Positions 1 through 8,699 are shown, counted from the stretch's first letter. The stretch is 64,000 nucleotides of DNA from Sorangium cellulosum (GCF_004135735.1 NZ_CP012670.1:5906501-5970500), one strand, 5' to 3'. Notes: generated from the letters alone by a model not told the origin. A program made the numbers and translations.

Positions 1-166
1 ACCGAGCTCGGGGGCGCCGACTAGCATCGCGTCGCCCGGGGGCACGCCGACGAGCGGATCTCCGGAACCGGATGTGGACCGCTGGAGCGCCCCCTCCCGG
101 GGAGCGGCGCCGAGGGCCATCCACCAGAGCGCGACGCTGACACAGCGTCGCGCCGGCGGCCTGCCC

Positions 167-1636
167 TCAGCGCCGCTTCTTCCCCCGCTGCGCCTTCTCG
201 GCCTCCGCGAGCCGCCGCCGCGCGTCGTCCAGCGCCGCCTTGCTGGCTTGCCCCTTCGGGAGCGCCTCGTACCCGGCCACCTCGTCGCGCAGCGTCGCGA
301 GCTGCTCCGCGCCGCGCCCGAGCTTCTGCTGGATCTCGCCGCGGAGCTTCAGGTAGCGCAGCCGGCGCGGGCCGTAGCCGCGCGCGATCGCGCGGTCCAC
401 CGCGGACAGCGCCTCCTCGTCGCGGCCCATCGCGTGGAGCACCTGCGCCAGCCGCGCCGGCGGCTCGTAGGCCGCGGGCATCTGGGCCTCGCGCTGCTCC
501 AGCATCGCGACCGCCTCCTCGCCGCGCGAGAGCGAAAGGTACGCCATCGCCCGGCCGTAGTCGTACGCGGCGGCCGCCTCGGGCGTCCTCGCCTCCTTCG
601 CGGCCCGCTCCAGCACCGCGAGCTTCGCCTCGTTCGCCGCGCGGGCCTCGTCCACCGCGCCGAGCGCCGCCAGGCCGTCGGCGAGCAGGCCCCAGGCGTC
701 GGCCCGGTCGTCCGCGCTCGAGTCGGCGGGCGGGCGCTCGACGATCGACCGGAGCCGGGCCACCGCCGCCTCGCGCGCGGCCCGCTGGGCGGACGGGTCG
801 GGGTGCGCCGCCGCGCAGGACAGGAGGAGGCTCGCGAAGTCGGCGGGCAGCGCCGCGCCCTGCACCTCGCCCACGTGCGCCTCGCCGAGCGCCACGCACG
901 CCGCCGCGTCCTTCTTGCGGTAGAGCGTCGACAGCAGGCCGAGCAGCGCGTCGCTCCGCCGTGACCAGCCCCTCCCGCCCCCCGAGAGGGCGCGCTCGTA
1001 GGCGGCCACCGCGGCGACGTAGGCGCCGGCGCTCTGCGCCCGCTTCGCCTCCACGAGCAGCCGGTCGGGGCTGTCCGCCGGCAGCGCCGAGGCGGCCTGC
1101 GCGTCCATCACCTGCAGCGCGTCGCGGATCACGTCGCGCAGCTCCTGCACCGAGGCCGCGCCCCGCCAGAGCCCGATCACCTCCCCCTTCTCCGGATCGA
1201 GCAGGAAGAACGTCGGCCACACCGTCACCTCGTGCTGCTCGAGGAACGGCGCGTTCTCCGGCCGATCCGTGTCGATCTCGGCGAACACCACCCGATCGGC
1301 GAACGGGCGGAGCGACGGATCGATCAGCACGTGGTGCTTCATGCTCAGGCAGGTGTGGCACCACGGCGCCCACGCATCGACGAACAGCGCCTTGCCCTCG
1401 GCGCGGGCCTCCTCGCGCGCCCGGGGCAGGTCGTCGCGGATGAACTCGAGCGGCGGCCGCGCCGGGGCCGGCTCCGGCCTCGGGGCCGGCTGCGCGGCGG
1501 CGGCGGGCGGGGGCGACGCGGCGGCCGTGCGGGTCGGCGCGCGCGGCGGCGGCGCGGGGGCGCAGGCGGCGAGGGCGAGCGCGGCGGGGACGAGGACAGC
1601 GGGGGCGAGGACGCGGAGCGGGGCCGGGTGACGCAC
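167..1636 (-). CDS. Thioredoxin-fold lipoprotein with TPR-like C-terminus
   Basis: A likely exported disulfide oxidoreductase or thiol-protein reductase of 489 residues. The N-terminus is a lipoprotein signal (lipobox ALAAC, Cys25) followed by an Ala/Pro-rich spacer to about residue 62. A thioredoxin fold follows, with the redox motif WAPWCHTC (Cys93 and Cys96) and the cis-proline in VTVWPTF (Pro141). The CHTC pair with a nearby Met-Lys-His run resembles the gamma domain of DsbD and DUF255-like proteins. From about residue 180 to the end the sequence is helical and Ala-rich, with tetratricopeptide-like spacing (for example YVAAVAAYERAL and EEALSAVDRAIARGYGP). It reads as a periplasmic thioredoxin with a protein-interaction tail. 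The thioredoxin part is secure. The TPR call is by eye. No partner gene is next to it. Confidence 0.85.
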   Translation of the reverse strand: MRHPAPLRVLAPAVLVPAALALAACAPAPPPRAPTRTAAASPPPAAAAQPAPRPEPAPARPPLEFIRDDLPRAREEARAEGKALFVDAWAPWCHTCLSMKHHVLIDPSLRPFADRVVFAEIDTDRPENAPFLEQHEVTVWPTFFLLDPEKGEVIGLWRGAASVQELRDVIRDALQVMDAQAASALPADSPDRLLVEAKRAQSAGAYVAAVAAYERALSGGGRGWSRRSDALLGLLSTLYRKKDAAACVALGEAHVGEVQGAALPADFASLLLSCAAAHPDPSAQRAAREAAVARLRSIVERPPADSSADDRADAWGLLADGLAALGAVDEARAANEAKLAVLERAAKEARTPEAAAAYDYGRAMAYLSLSRGEEAVAMLEQREAQMPAAYEPPARLAQVLHAMGRDEEALSAVDRAIARGYGPRRLRYLKLRGEIQQKLGRGAEQLATLRDEVAGYEALPKGQASKAALDDARRRLAEAEKAQRGKKRR

Positions 1637-1686
1637 GCCGGCAGCGTAGCCCGGCCGCGGCGGACGCGACAGGACCGGGTGGCCGG

Positions 1687-1746
1687 CCGGCGCCGCGCTG
1701 CGGCCGGCGCCGCGCTGTGATCGGCGCCGCGCTGCGGCCGGCGCCC
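1687..1746. repeat. 17-bp tandem repeat, about 3.5 copies
   Basis: Unit CCGGCGCCGCGCTGCGG occurs three times in tandem, plus a partial copy. The third copy has T for the first C, and the second ends TGA. It lies between the start of the thioredoxin-like gene and the 3' end of the next gene. Each unit contains the self-complementary GGCGCC. Confidence 0.8.
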
Positions 1747-1756
1747 CAGGATCAGC

Positions 1757-3004
1757 TCACGGGCACGCGGTCTCCTCGTTCGAGGTGCTGCACTCGAGCG
1801 GGCCCGTGGCGATGTCCTCGAAGGTGTTCGCGCACCACGCCGCCGTGTCGCACGCGCCGCTGGTCTTGATCGCGACCCCCGCGCTGTGCCGGAACACGCT
1901 GTTCGTGATCCGGGCCGACGGCGGCGCCCAGAGCAAGGTCGGCTCCTTCGCGCCCGAGCAGCCCTCCCCGTTGCCGCCGTACTCGATGACGGCGTGATCG
2001 ATGGTCGGCGTGATCTCGCTCGCGCTGCTGTAGACCAGGCACCCCCAGTCCCCGGCCTGCGGCGACGCCTGGGCCGACGTGATCACCACGGGCTCCTCCT
2101 CCGTGCCGGCGAGGTTCAACGTGGCGGCGAACGCGTCGATGCTGCCGCCGGTGAGCTCGATCCGCGTCCCCGCCTCGACGGTGACCTCGCTGTCCGGGTT
2201 GATCTGGAAGCCGGACGAGCGGAACGGCACGGCCTGCTTGCGCCAGGTGCCCTCGGCCTCGAGGGCGAATTTGCTGTCGATCTGGATGAAGTCGCCCTCA
2301 TCGGAGAACGTGTTCGGCGCCCCGAGGCTCAGCACCTGCGGGAGCGCCACGTGGATCGACGCCTTGCCGTTGCCGGAGAACGTGTTCTCCTCGAACGCGC
2401 GCACGCCGGCGTCAGGCCCGATGAGGACGCCGTGACTCTGGCTGTCCTCGACCGTGACATGCGCGATCCGGCGCGCCGGCGCCATGACGATGACGGCCGC
2501 CTCGAGGTCCTCCCCCGTCGCCGTGCACGGCTGCCCGCCGTGCGCGAACGTCGTGTATTCGAGCTCGGACGCGCTGGCCCCGGCGCCCAGGTAAATGCAC
2601 TGCCAGTCGCCCGGCGCGGGCGTGTCCGCGCCCGACGTGAAGGCGATGGGCTCGTCCTCCGTGCCCTTGGCGACGAGGGTCGAGCCGCTCTCGCCGCTCA
2701 GCGACAGGTAGCCCGACGGCTCGACCAGGACCGTCGTTCCAGGGGCGATCGTCAGGGTCGCGCCCTCCACCGTGGTGCGATCGAGGCGCACGCACCCCGG
2801 GCCGACGGCCGTGTCCGTGTCGATGATCTCGGGGAGGAGCTCGCACTCGCCGCCGCCACCGCCGCCGGCGGTGCCGCTCGAGGTGCCCGTCGCGGTGGTG
2901 CCGCCGACGCCGGACGACGTCGTGTCCTCACCGGACGAGCCGCAGGCCACGAGCGCGGCGGCGACAAGAGGGGAAGAGACCAGGGCAAGCACGTGGGTTC
3001 TCAT
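1757..3004 (-). CDS. Secreted lipoprotein, probable parallel beta-helix
   Basis: An exported protein of about 415 residues and unknown function. I start it at ATG 3004 because a GGAG ribosome site lies eight bases upstream and the signal peptide then begins MRTHVLAL. An ATG ten codons upstream is the alternative. The signal ends in a lipobox-like VAAALVACGSS. A Ser/Gly/Thr linker follows (TTSSGVGGTTATGTSSG), typical of myxobacterial surface lipoproteins. The rest has short repeating strands with 'EEDEPIAFTSG' and 'EEEPVVITSA' turns and two related halves, each with a GDWxCIYLG- or GDWGCLVYS-type segment. This fits a right-handed beta-helix. No catalytic residues are recognisable. It may bind polysaccharide or be structural. 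Confidence 0.75.
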   Translation of the reverse strand: MRTHVLALVSSPLVAAALVACGSSGEDTTSSGVGGTTATGTSSGTAGGGGGGECELLPEIIDTDTAVGPGCVRLDRTTVEGATLTIAPGTTVLVEPSGYLSLSGESGSTLVAKGTEDEPIAFTSGADTPAPGDWQCIYLGAGASASELEYTTFAHGGQPCTATGEDLEAAVIVMAPARRIAHVTVEDSQSHGVLIGPDAGVRAFEENTFSGNGKASIHVALPQVLSLGAPNTFSDEGDFIQIDSKFALEAEGTWRKQAVPFRSSGFQINPDSEVTVEAGTRIELTGGSIDAFAATLNLAGTEEEPVVITSAQASPQAGDWGCLVYSSASEITPTIDHAVIEYGGNGEGCSGAKEPTLLWAPPSARITNSVFRHSAGVAIKTSGACDTAAWCANTFEDIATGPLECSTSNEETACP

Positions 3005-3090
3005 CGATCGACTCCAGGGATTTCTCTCGCGCAATCACGCGAGGATGGATAGGGTGCAAGGACCGCCAGGCACGTTATCATACGAGCTCA

Positions 3091-3168
3091 CTCGCCTGCC
3101 CCGGGGGAGCGCTCGCCTGCCCCGGGGGAGCGCTCGCCTGCCCCGGGGGAGCGCTCGCCTGCCCCGGA
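3091..3168. repeat. 21-bp tandem repeat, about 3.7 copies
   Basis: Unit CTCGCCTGCCCCGGGGGAGCG is repeated perfectly three times, and a fourth copy breaks off after CCCCGGA. It sits in the intergenic region upstream of the lipoprotein gene and of the divergent gene at 3320. The core CCCCGGGG is self-complementary. Confidence 0.9.
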
Positions 3169-3319
3169 ACGGCCGAGGACAGCGCAGGGGCGCGACCGTC
3201 CCCCCAGGCCCTCACCCCCTGGCGGCGCGGCGCTGGCCCGACCGCGGCGGCGTCGGCGCGCGGGGCGGCGCCCACAACGGGCCCCCGGCCGTCCGCGAAG
3301 CTGGTACACTGCCACCAAC

Positions 3320-3985
3320 GTGAGCGATTACGCGGGCCGGTGCGGAAGCTGCGCGGCATACACCCGGGTCCATGAGGATCCCACGCGCGGCCGCGTCGGC
3401 GAGTGCGCCCTCGAGGTGTACCCGCCGCCGATCAAGGCGACCGCGACGTGCGCCCGCTACCGGCCGAAAGGCGCGCCGCCGCCCCCGCCGCCGCCCCGGG
3501 CCGCAGGCCAGCCGCGCGGCTCCGGCAGGACGCCGCGCCCGCCCGAGCGCGCGCCGTCGCCCGAGCGCCGGCCCGGCGCGCCGCCAGGGCCGTCCCGCAA
3601 GCCGCTTCCAAGGGAGATCGACATCGACATGAATATCGACGAGTTCCGCCGTGTGCTGCGCGAGGTGCTGTCCGAGGAGCTCGGCGTCGGGCGCGCGGAG
3701 ATGGGGGGCCGCTGGGAGGGCGGAGAGATCGTGCTCCGGCCGGGCAAGGAGGGCACGGCCGAGAAGCGCGTCCCGCTCGACGTGTTCTTCCACAAGATCG
3801 TCATGCTCCGCGACAAGCTCCGCGTCCTGGAGCAGAAGATCAACGCGCACGAGGGGCTCAGCGACGCGGAGAAGGTCCAGCTCCAGGCGTACATCACCGG
3901 CTGTTACGGGACCCTCACCACGTTCAACGTCCTCTTCGCGCGCCGGGAGGATGGCTTCTCCGGCAGCGGCCGGGACAGCGATTGA
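3320..3985 (+). CDS. Uncharacterised protein with N-terminal four-Cys motif
   Basis: A 221-residue protein, probably cytoplasmic, starting at GTG. The first 50 residues hold four cysteines in the pattern C-x2-C-x16-C-x14-C (from GRCGSCAAY to TCARY), which looks like a small metal-binding module. A Pro/Arg-rich disordered linker follows (about residues 50-95). The C-terminal domain of about 120 residues has MNIDEFRRVLREVLSEELG, a central strand region and a coiled-coil-like helix (FFHKIVMLRDKLRVLEQKIN). I do not recognise the family. The domain order suggests a small regulatory or nucleic-acid-associated protein, but that is only inference. A large perfect inverted repeat follows its stop codon. 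Confidence 0.7.
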   Translation: MSDYAGRCGSCAAYTRVHEDPTRGRVGECALEVYPPPIKATATCARYRPKGAPPPPPPPRAAGQPRGSGRTPRPPERAPSPERRPGAPPGPSRKPLPREIDIDMNIDEFRRVLREVLSEELGVGRAEMGGRWEGGEIVLRPGKEGTAEKRVPLDVFFHKIVMLRDKLRVLEQKINAHEGLSDAEKVQLQAYITGCYGTLTTFNVLFARREDGFSGSGRDSD

Positions 3986-4010
3986 CGATCTCCGGAAACA
4001 AGCCCGCGCT

Positions 4011-4126
4011 CGGGAGGCGCGGCCCTGTGGAGGCTCACCGGAGGGGCTGAAGCGCGGGCGAGCCGCCCACGGGGCTCTCCGGAACGCGAGCCCCTCCGGT
4101 GAGCCTCCACAGGGCCGCGCCTCCCG
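4011..4126. repeat. 38-bp perfect inverted repeat with 40-base loop
   Basis: Bases 4011-4048 are the exact reverse complement of 4089-4126. Both arms contain the run CTGTGGAGGCTCACCGGAGG or its complement. The structure begins 25 bases after the stop at 3985 and ends about 100 bases before the start of the transporter at 4228. It could act as a strong terminator or be a palindromic mobile repeat. No T-run follows either arm. Confidence 0.9.
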
Positions 4127-4227
4127 CGCCGCGCGGTGAGGCGCCCCGCCGGCCGCCTCGAGCCGGCCGAAGAGCGGCCCGGCAGAGCGCCCCACCATGG
4201 TACAAGGCGCGCGGAGGTCGCCGCGCC

Positions 4228-6282
4228 ATGGCCATCAAGCAGCTCACGCCCGAGCAGGTCCACGCCATGTCCCTCGAGGAGAAGGACACATGGTGGCGGA
4301 AGAACGTTTACCGCGGCGACATGCCCCAGCTCACGTGGCGCTCGGCGATCACGGGCATGCTCCTCGGCGCCTTCCTGTCGCTCACGAACCTGTACATCGG
4401 CGCGCGCACCGGCTGGTCCCTGGGCGTCGGCATCACGAGCGTGATCCTGGCCTTCGCGCTCTTCAAGGTCGTGTCCAGGCTGGGCATCGGACGGGACATG
4501 ACCGTGCTCGAGAACAACGCGATGCAATCCATCGCGACCTCGGCCGGATACATGAACAGCCCGCTCTTCACGAGCCTCGCGGCCTACTCGATGGTCACGA
4601 GCACGATCATCCCGATGGGCCAGGCGATGATCTGGATGTTCATCCTCGCCCTGCTCGGCGTGCTCTTCGCCTTCCCGCTGAAGAAGCGGTTCATCAACGA
4701 CGAGCAGCTCCCCTTCCCCGAGGGGATGGCCACCGGCGTCGTCATGGACGCGCTGCACGAGAGCGACGAGAAGGAGGGCCTCTTCAAGGCGAAGCTCCTC
4801 GTGGGCGGCGGGCTCCTGAGCGCCGCCGTCGAGCTCTTGCGCGACGACAAGGTGATGCGCGCGCTGTTCGCGCTGAAGAGCATCCCCCACGCGTACGACG
4901 AGATCCTCTATCACGGCCGCCTCGCCGATCTGCTCAAGCGATGGGGCCTGTCCCCGGCCATCCGGGGGGTCCCCCTGAGCGAGCTCACGATCCGCTTCGA
5001 CACGAGCCTCATCTTCGTCGCCACGGGCGGCCTCATGGGCATCCGGACCGGCGCCTCGCTCCTCCTCGGCGGGATCCTCAACACCTGGATCCTCGCCCCC
5101 CTCCTCATCGAGCAGGGCATCATCCTGCCGAGGAACGGGCACTACGGCTTCGGGCAGATCACCCTCTGGGCGCTGTGGGGCGGCGTCGCGTGCATGACGA
5201 CGTCCTCGCTCTACGCCTTCTTCTCCAAGCCCAAGGTGATCCTCGACGCCTTCAGGGGCCTCGCCAGGAAGGGCGCGAGCAAGGACGTGCTCGCGGACAT
5301 CGAGCTGCCGATGAAGCTGTCGATCGTCGGCGTCCCCGTCCTCAGCGTCGTCGTCGTCGCGCTCGGGCACCTCTGGTTCGGTATCGCGTGGTGGCTCGGG
5401 GCGCTCGCGATCCCGCTCGTCTTCGTCTTCTCGATCATCGCCGTCAACGCGACGGCCCTCACCGGGATCACCCCCGTATCGGCCCTCGGCAAGCTGACGC
5501 AGCTCTCGTACGGGTTCCTCGCGCCGAAGAACATCACGACCAACCTCATGACCGCCGGGATCACGGCGGAGGTCACGAGCAACACCGCCAACCTGCTCAT
5601 GGACATCAAGCCGGGCTACATGCTCGGCGGCAAGCCGCGCCACCAGGCGATGGGGCACGCGCTCGGGGCGATCGCGGGCCTCGTGCTGTCGGTGCCCGTC
5701 TGGTATCTCGTGCTCGTCCAGGGGGACATCGGCCGTTACGGGACGGAGCAGATGCCCGTCCCGTCCGCGCTCACGTGGAAGGCCGTCGCCGAGGTGCTGA
5801 TGAAGGGGCTCGACTTCCTGCACCCGACGGCCAAGTCCGCGGTGGTGGTCGGCGCGATCCTCGGCGTCGTCGTCGAGGTCACGAGGCAGGTCACGAAGAA
5901 CCGATTCCCCCTGTCCGCCGTCGCCCTCGGCCTCGCCTTCATCCTGAGCTTCTCGGACATCTGGGCGATGTTCCTCGGATCGTTCCTGTTCTGGCTGCTC
6001 GAGCGGAAGGCCGCGCGGTGGCAGCGGCGCCAGGAGAGGGAGTCGCGGCTCGACGAGACCGCGCCGAGCGGGCTCGACGCGCCGCCGCGCCCGCCGGTCG
6101 AGCGGCCCTGGTTCGCGCGCGCCGCCGAGAACACCGAGGCCATCTGCGCCGGCGTCATCGCCGGCGGCTCGCTGATGGGCATCGGCCTGAGCGTGCTCGG
6201 CGTGCTGGTGCTGCCCGACGTGCTCGAGGCCGCGAGCTTCACCAAGCTGGTCGAAGCGATCCTCGACGGGCGGCCGAGGTGA
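4228..6282 (+). CDS. OPT family oligopeptide/metal-chelate transporter
   Basis: An inner-membrane transporter of 684 residues and about 14-16 hydrophobic segments. I start at ATG 4228 because GGAGG precedes it by about ten bases and the protein then begins MAIKQLTPEQV. Family hallmarks are the early segment LTWRSAITGMLLGAFLSLTN, the charged LPFPEGMATG loop that is strongly conserved in OPT proteins, and the late helix-rich region with NLLMDIKPGYMLGGKP. Bacterial OPT proteins are proton-coupled importers of small peptides or metal-siderophore complexes, but substrate cannot be read from sequence. Length fits the family. It stands alone, with a short GC hairpin downstream. The family call is confident and the substrate unknown. 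Confidence 0.9.
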   Translation: MAIKQLTPEQVHAMSLEEKDTWWRKNVYRGDMPQLTWRSAITGMLLGAFLSLTNLYIGARTGWSLGVGITSVILAFALFKVVSRLGIGRDMTVLENNAMQSIATSAGYMNSPLFTSLAAYSMVTSTIIPMGQAMIWMFILALLGVLFAFPLKKRFINDEQLPFPEGMATGVVMDALHESDEKEGLFKAKLLVGGGLLSAAVELLRDDKVMRALFALKSIPHAYDEILYHGRLADLLKRWGLSPAIRGVPLSELTIRFDTSLIFVATGGLMGIRTGASLLLGGILNTWILAPLLIEQGIILPRNGHYGFGQITLWALWGGVACMTTSSLYAFFSKPKVILDAFRGLARKGASKDVLADIELPMKLSIVGVPVLSVVVVALGHLWFGIAWWLGALAIPLVFVFSIIAVNATALTGITPVSALGKLTQLSYGFLAPKNITTNLMTAGITAEVTSNTANLLMDIKPGYMLGGKPRHQAMGHALGAIAGLVLSVPVWYLVLVQGDIGRYGTEQMPVPSALTWKAVAEVLMKGLDFLHPTAKSAVVVGAILGVVVEVTRQVTKNRFPLSAVALGLAFILSFSDIWAMFLGSFLFWLLERKAARWQRRQERESRLDETAPSGLDAPPRPPVERPWFARAAENTEAICAGVIAGGSLMGIGLSVLGVLVLPDVLEAASFTKLVEAILDGRPR

Positions 6283-6347
6283 ACCGTCGCCGGCCGGCGA
6301 CGGGCGGCCACCTCGCCCCGGTGTGACAGGAATGCGCGCCCCTCCGG

Positions 6348-6366
6348 CCCGGGCGAGCCGCCCGGG
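6348..6366. terminator. GC hairpin after the OPT gene
   Basis: CCCGGGCG and CGCCCGGG flank a three-base AGC loop, giving an eight-base-pair stem about 65 bases after the transporter stop. There is no T-run, so a role as intrinsic terminator is only plausible. Confidence 0.35.
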
Positions 6367-6462
6367 GGGCGGCGTGTCGCCCCGCCGGACCGCTCTGCGC
6401 GGGAGCGCCTCTGGCGCAGTTCATGCAGCCCGGATCGCGCCGCGTCAACACGAGCCCAGGAG

Positions 6463-6518
6463 ACGACGCGCACGGAACGACGCGCGTGGAACGACGCGCG
6501 CGGAACGATGCGCGCGGA
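6463..6518. repeat. 14-bp tandem repeat, four copies, abutting a ribosome site
   Basis: Unit ACGACGCGCGCGGA occurs four times in a row with one or two substitutions per copy. The array ends directly against the AAGGAG ribosome site of the gene at 6530, so it forms the 5' leader of that gene. Confidence 0.9.
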
Positions 6519-6529
6519 AAGGAGCAAGG

Positions 6530-6799
6530 ATGCCGGTGAGCCCGCCACCGTCCCGACGAACGCCCCGTCCTCCGCCGGCCAAGGATCCCGGGACGGAGCC
6601 GCCGGTGCGGGATCCGGGGCCGTCCGGGCCGCCGCGCCGCGATCCCGAGCCGGACGAGCCGCCGCGTCGGGATCCGCCGCCCCCTGCTCCTGAGCCCGGA
6701 GAGCGCCCGCCGAAGATCAAGGACCCTCCGGCGCCGGGGCAGCCGCCGAAGGATCCTGGCGTGATCGTGCAGGCCGGCCGCGCCGGCCTCGCGGCGTGA
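6530..6799 (+). CDS. Small proline-rich protein
   Basis: An 89-residue protein of very low complexity. More than a third is proline, arranged as repeating DPxPxPPxR and PPRRDPxP steps, ending KDPGVIVQAGRAGLAA. The ATG at 6530 has AAGGAG six bases upstream, which supports translation despite the compositional bias. Similar short Pro/Arg/Asp/Glu-rich proteins occur in many Gram-negative bacteria without known function, and this one is probably disordered. It is followed 31 bases later by a small Cys-rich protein in the same direction, so the two may be co-transcribed. Confidence 0.65.
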   Translation: MPVSPPPSRRTPRPPPAKDPGTEPPVRDPGPSGPPRRDPEPDEPPRRDPPPPAPEPGERPPKIKDPPAPGQPPKDPGVIVQAGRAGLAA

Positions 6800-6830
6800 C
6801 GGCATCCCCCTAGACCATCGAGAGGTTCCC

Positions 6831-7067
6831 ATGAACACGTGTGATTCCTGCGGCAACAGCTACGACAAGGCGTTTCAGATCACGGTCGGCGGCACGACCT
6901 ACAACTTCGACTGCTTCGAGTGCGCGATTCACAAGCTGGCGCCCGTGTGCGCGCACTGCGGCAATCGGATCATCGGTCACGGCATCGAGGCCAGCGGGAA
7001 GTTCTACTGCTGCGCCCACTGCTCGAAGCAGCAGGGCATCCAGGGCGCGATCGATCGCGTCGCGTGA
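6831..7067 (+). CDS. Small zinc-ribbon / LIM-like protein
   Basis: A 78-residue cytoplasmic protein with two treble-clef-like half sites: CDSCG with a later DCFECAIHKL, then CAHCG with CCAHCSKQQG. The eight or more Cys and His residues have the spacing of a prokaryotic LIM-like or metallothionein-annotated zinc-binding family. The ATG has GAGAGG about six bases upstream. The function of this family is not established, and zinc or iron binding is the safe inference. It may be co-transcribed with the proline-rich gene just upstream. A hairpin between this gene and the convergent sensor gene could end both transcripts. Confidence 0.8.
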   Translation: MNTCDSCGNSYDKAFQITVGGTTYNFDCFECAIHKLAPVCAHCGNRIIGHGIEASGKFYCCAHCSKQQGIQGAIDRVA

Positions 7068-7109
7068 GGTCGGCGCCGGCGCCGGGTGACGGGCCCGGGC
7101 GGGGCTCGG

Positions 7110-7131
7110 GCGCCGCCGCGGGAGGCGGCGC
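7110..7131. terminator. Putative bidirectional terminator hairpin
   Basis: GCGCCGCC and GGCGGCGC form a perfect eight-base-pair stem around a six-base loop. It lies between two convergent genes ending at 7067 and 7153. No T-run is present. Confidence 0.4.
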
Positions 7132-7152
7132 GCCGCGGCCGACCCGGCGCCC

Positions 7153-8376
7153 CTACCGCGGCGGCGGCGCGCCCGCGGGCGCGCTCGCCGCGCGCTCCTT
7201 GCTCATCTGCCGGATGCAGTGCTGGAGCGCCGCCCGCAGGTTCCCCAGCGTGGTGATGTCGGCCAGGTCGAGCCCGAGGGCCACGATGGTCTGGGCCACG
7301 TTCGACCGGATGCCCGCGACGATGCCCTCCGCGCCGAGGAGCCGTATCGCGCGGACGAGCTCGATGAGGTAGCCCGCGGTCTTCGTGTCCACCATCTCGA
7401 CGCCGGTGAGGTCGAGGATCGCGAAGCGCGCGCGCGTGCGGGCCACCGCCTCGAGCAGGGAGTCCATCACCTGGGCGGTCCTCGCGCTGTCGACCACGCC
7501 GATCATCGGCAAGGTCAGCACGCCGTCCCAGACCTGGATGATGGGGGTCGACAGGTCGCGGATGACCTGCTGCTGTCGCTCGATCAGATCCAGCCGGGTC
7601 CGGAGCTCCTGCTCGGTGCGCTTCGCCTCGGTGATATCGAGCGTGAAGCCGACGACGCCATACACCTCGCCGCGCTCGTCACGGACCGGGATCTGCCAGT
7701 TCTCCCAGAACAGCCCGTGCACCGACGTGAGCGAGTGGCCCGGCTCGCCCGCGAGCGCCCGCAGCAACACCGCGTGTCCCTCGGCCTGTTCGTCGTCATT
7801 CGCCTGGTAGACCTCGAACGCGTTCCTGCCGATGTGCTGGATCTTCTCGATCCCCGCCTGCTGGGCCGCCTTGCCCTCGTGGAACGTGAAGGTCGCGTTG
7901 CGATCGACGGCCCAGACGACGATCGGGAGGGTCCGCGTGATCGCGCCGAGGACCTGCGCCTTCTCCTCGAGGCCGCGCAGGTGCTCGACTCGCTCCGTCA
8001 CGTCGTGCCCGAAGACCCCGACGCCGATCACCTCCCCGCGCTCGTCCAGGAGGCGCCCGTGATGCCACTCGATGCTCACCGCGCCGCCGTCCTTGCGGGC
8101 GTGGCTCCACACGCGGGCCCTCGGGTCGTCGTCATCGAGGAGCCGCCGCCAGGCGTCGGGGTCGCCGGACACCGGCAGCAGCTCGTCCACGCGCCGGCCG
8201 AGCGCCTCCTCCCGCGTGTAGCCGAGCAGGCGCTCGGCCGCATCGTTCCAGTCCTCGATCGCGAGCTCCGGGCCGTACTCGACGATCGCGATCTGCGCCT
8301 GATCGAGGAGCCGCGCGCGCCTGCCCGCGCGCTTTTCGACCTGGACGCTCTCCTGTGACGCGACGGCAACGTTCAT
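7153..8376 (-). CDS. PAS-PAS-STAS sensor, RsbR-like stressosome protein
   Basis: A cytoplasmic sensor of about 407 residues. The order is PAS domain 1 (about 25-140, with EYGPELAIEDWNDAAERLLG), PAS domain 2 (about 150-270, with VVWAVDRNATFTFHEGKAA and GFTLDITEAKR), then a STAS domain (about 285-400). The STAS part has the RsbR signature: the LSTPIIQVWDGVLTLPMIG entry, then DLTGVEMVDTKTAGYL, where the Thr after Asp matches the phosphorylatable site of RsbR proteins. No RsbS or RsbT gene is in the window, so it either joins a stressosome encoded elsewhere or acts alone. I start at ATG 8376 because the PAS domain begins soon after. Its ribosome site is weak, and an upstream start at 8553 would add 59 residues without recognisable domain. 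Confidence 0.85.
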   Translation of the reverse strand: MNVAVASQESVQVEKRAGRRARLLDQAQIAIVEYGPELAIEDWNDAAERLLGYTREEALGRRVDELLPVSGDPDAWRRLLDDDDPRARVWSHARKDGGAVSIEWHHGRLLDERGEVIGVGVFGHDVTERVEHLRGLEEKAQVLGAITRTLPIVVWAVDRNATFTFHEGKAAQQAGIEKIQHIGRNAFEVYQANDDEQAEGHAVLLRALAGEPGHSLTSVHGLFWENWQIPVRDERGEVYGVVGFTLDITEAKRTEQELRTRLDLIERQQQVIRDLSTPIIQVWDGVLTLPMIGVVDSARTAQVMDSLLEAVARTRARFAILDLTGVEMVDTKTAGYLIELVRAIRLLGAEGIVAGIRSNVAQTIVALGLDLADITTLGNLRAALQHCIRQMSKERAASAPAGAPPPR

Positions 8377-8699
8377 GATAAGAAATTCTATCCTGAACGC
8401 ACGCCGTCCGTCGAGAGGGCATACCTGCCATCCCACGTGCACATCGCTGAGGGTCGAGCGATCGGCCGCGCCCGGCCGCAGACAGGGCCGCTCGGCGCGC
8501 ACCAGGTAGGACTCTGCCGACCGCGATGCACATTCCGTATCCTGATTGCACATGACCTTTCATGAGGGCGCCGCGCCGTGGACGAGGCGGATGGCCAGGA
8601 GATGGACGCCGCTGGATCCTGTCGAGCGCGCGGTGGAGCTCGACGAGGCACGGGCCGATGTGCCGGGACGACCCTCGTTGTGCGCCGCGGGGAGGAGCG
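8377..8699. other. Divergent intergenic region, sensor gene and hydrolase gene
   Basis: About 320 bases between two divergent starts. The part next to the sensor gene is unusually A/T-rich for this window (AAGAAATTCTATCC), as expected for a promoter, but no clear -35/-10 pair could be assigned. Open frames crossing it have no ribosome site. Confidence 0.4.

Noticed and set aside
1..166. A possible gene ending at the left edge
   Set aside because: One plus-strand frame stops at 24, but only seven codons are visible, too few to support a gene. The remaining bases before 167 hold no motif.
3904..5823. A 639-residue minus-strand frame across the OPT gene
   Set aside because: Arg/Glu/His-rich shadow with no motif. 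The plus-strand OPT protein is clearly real.
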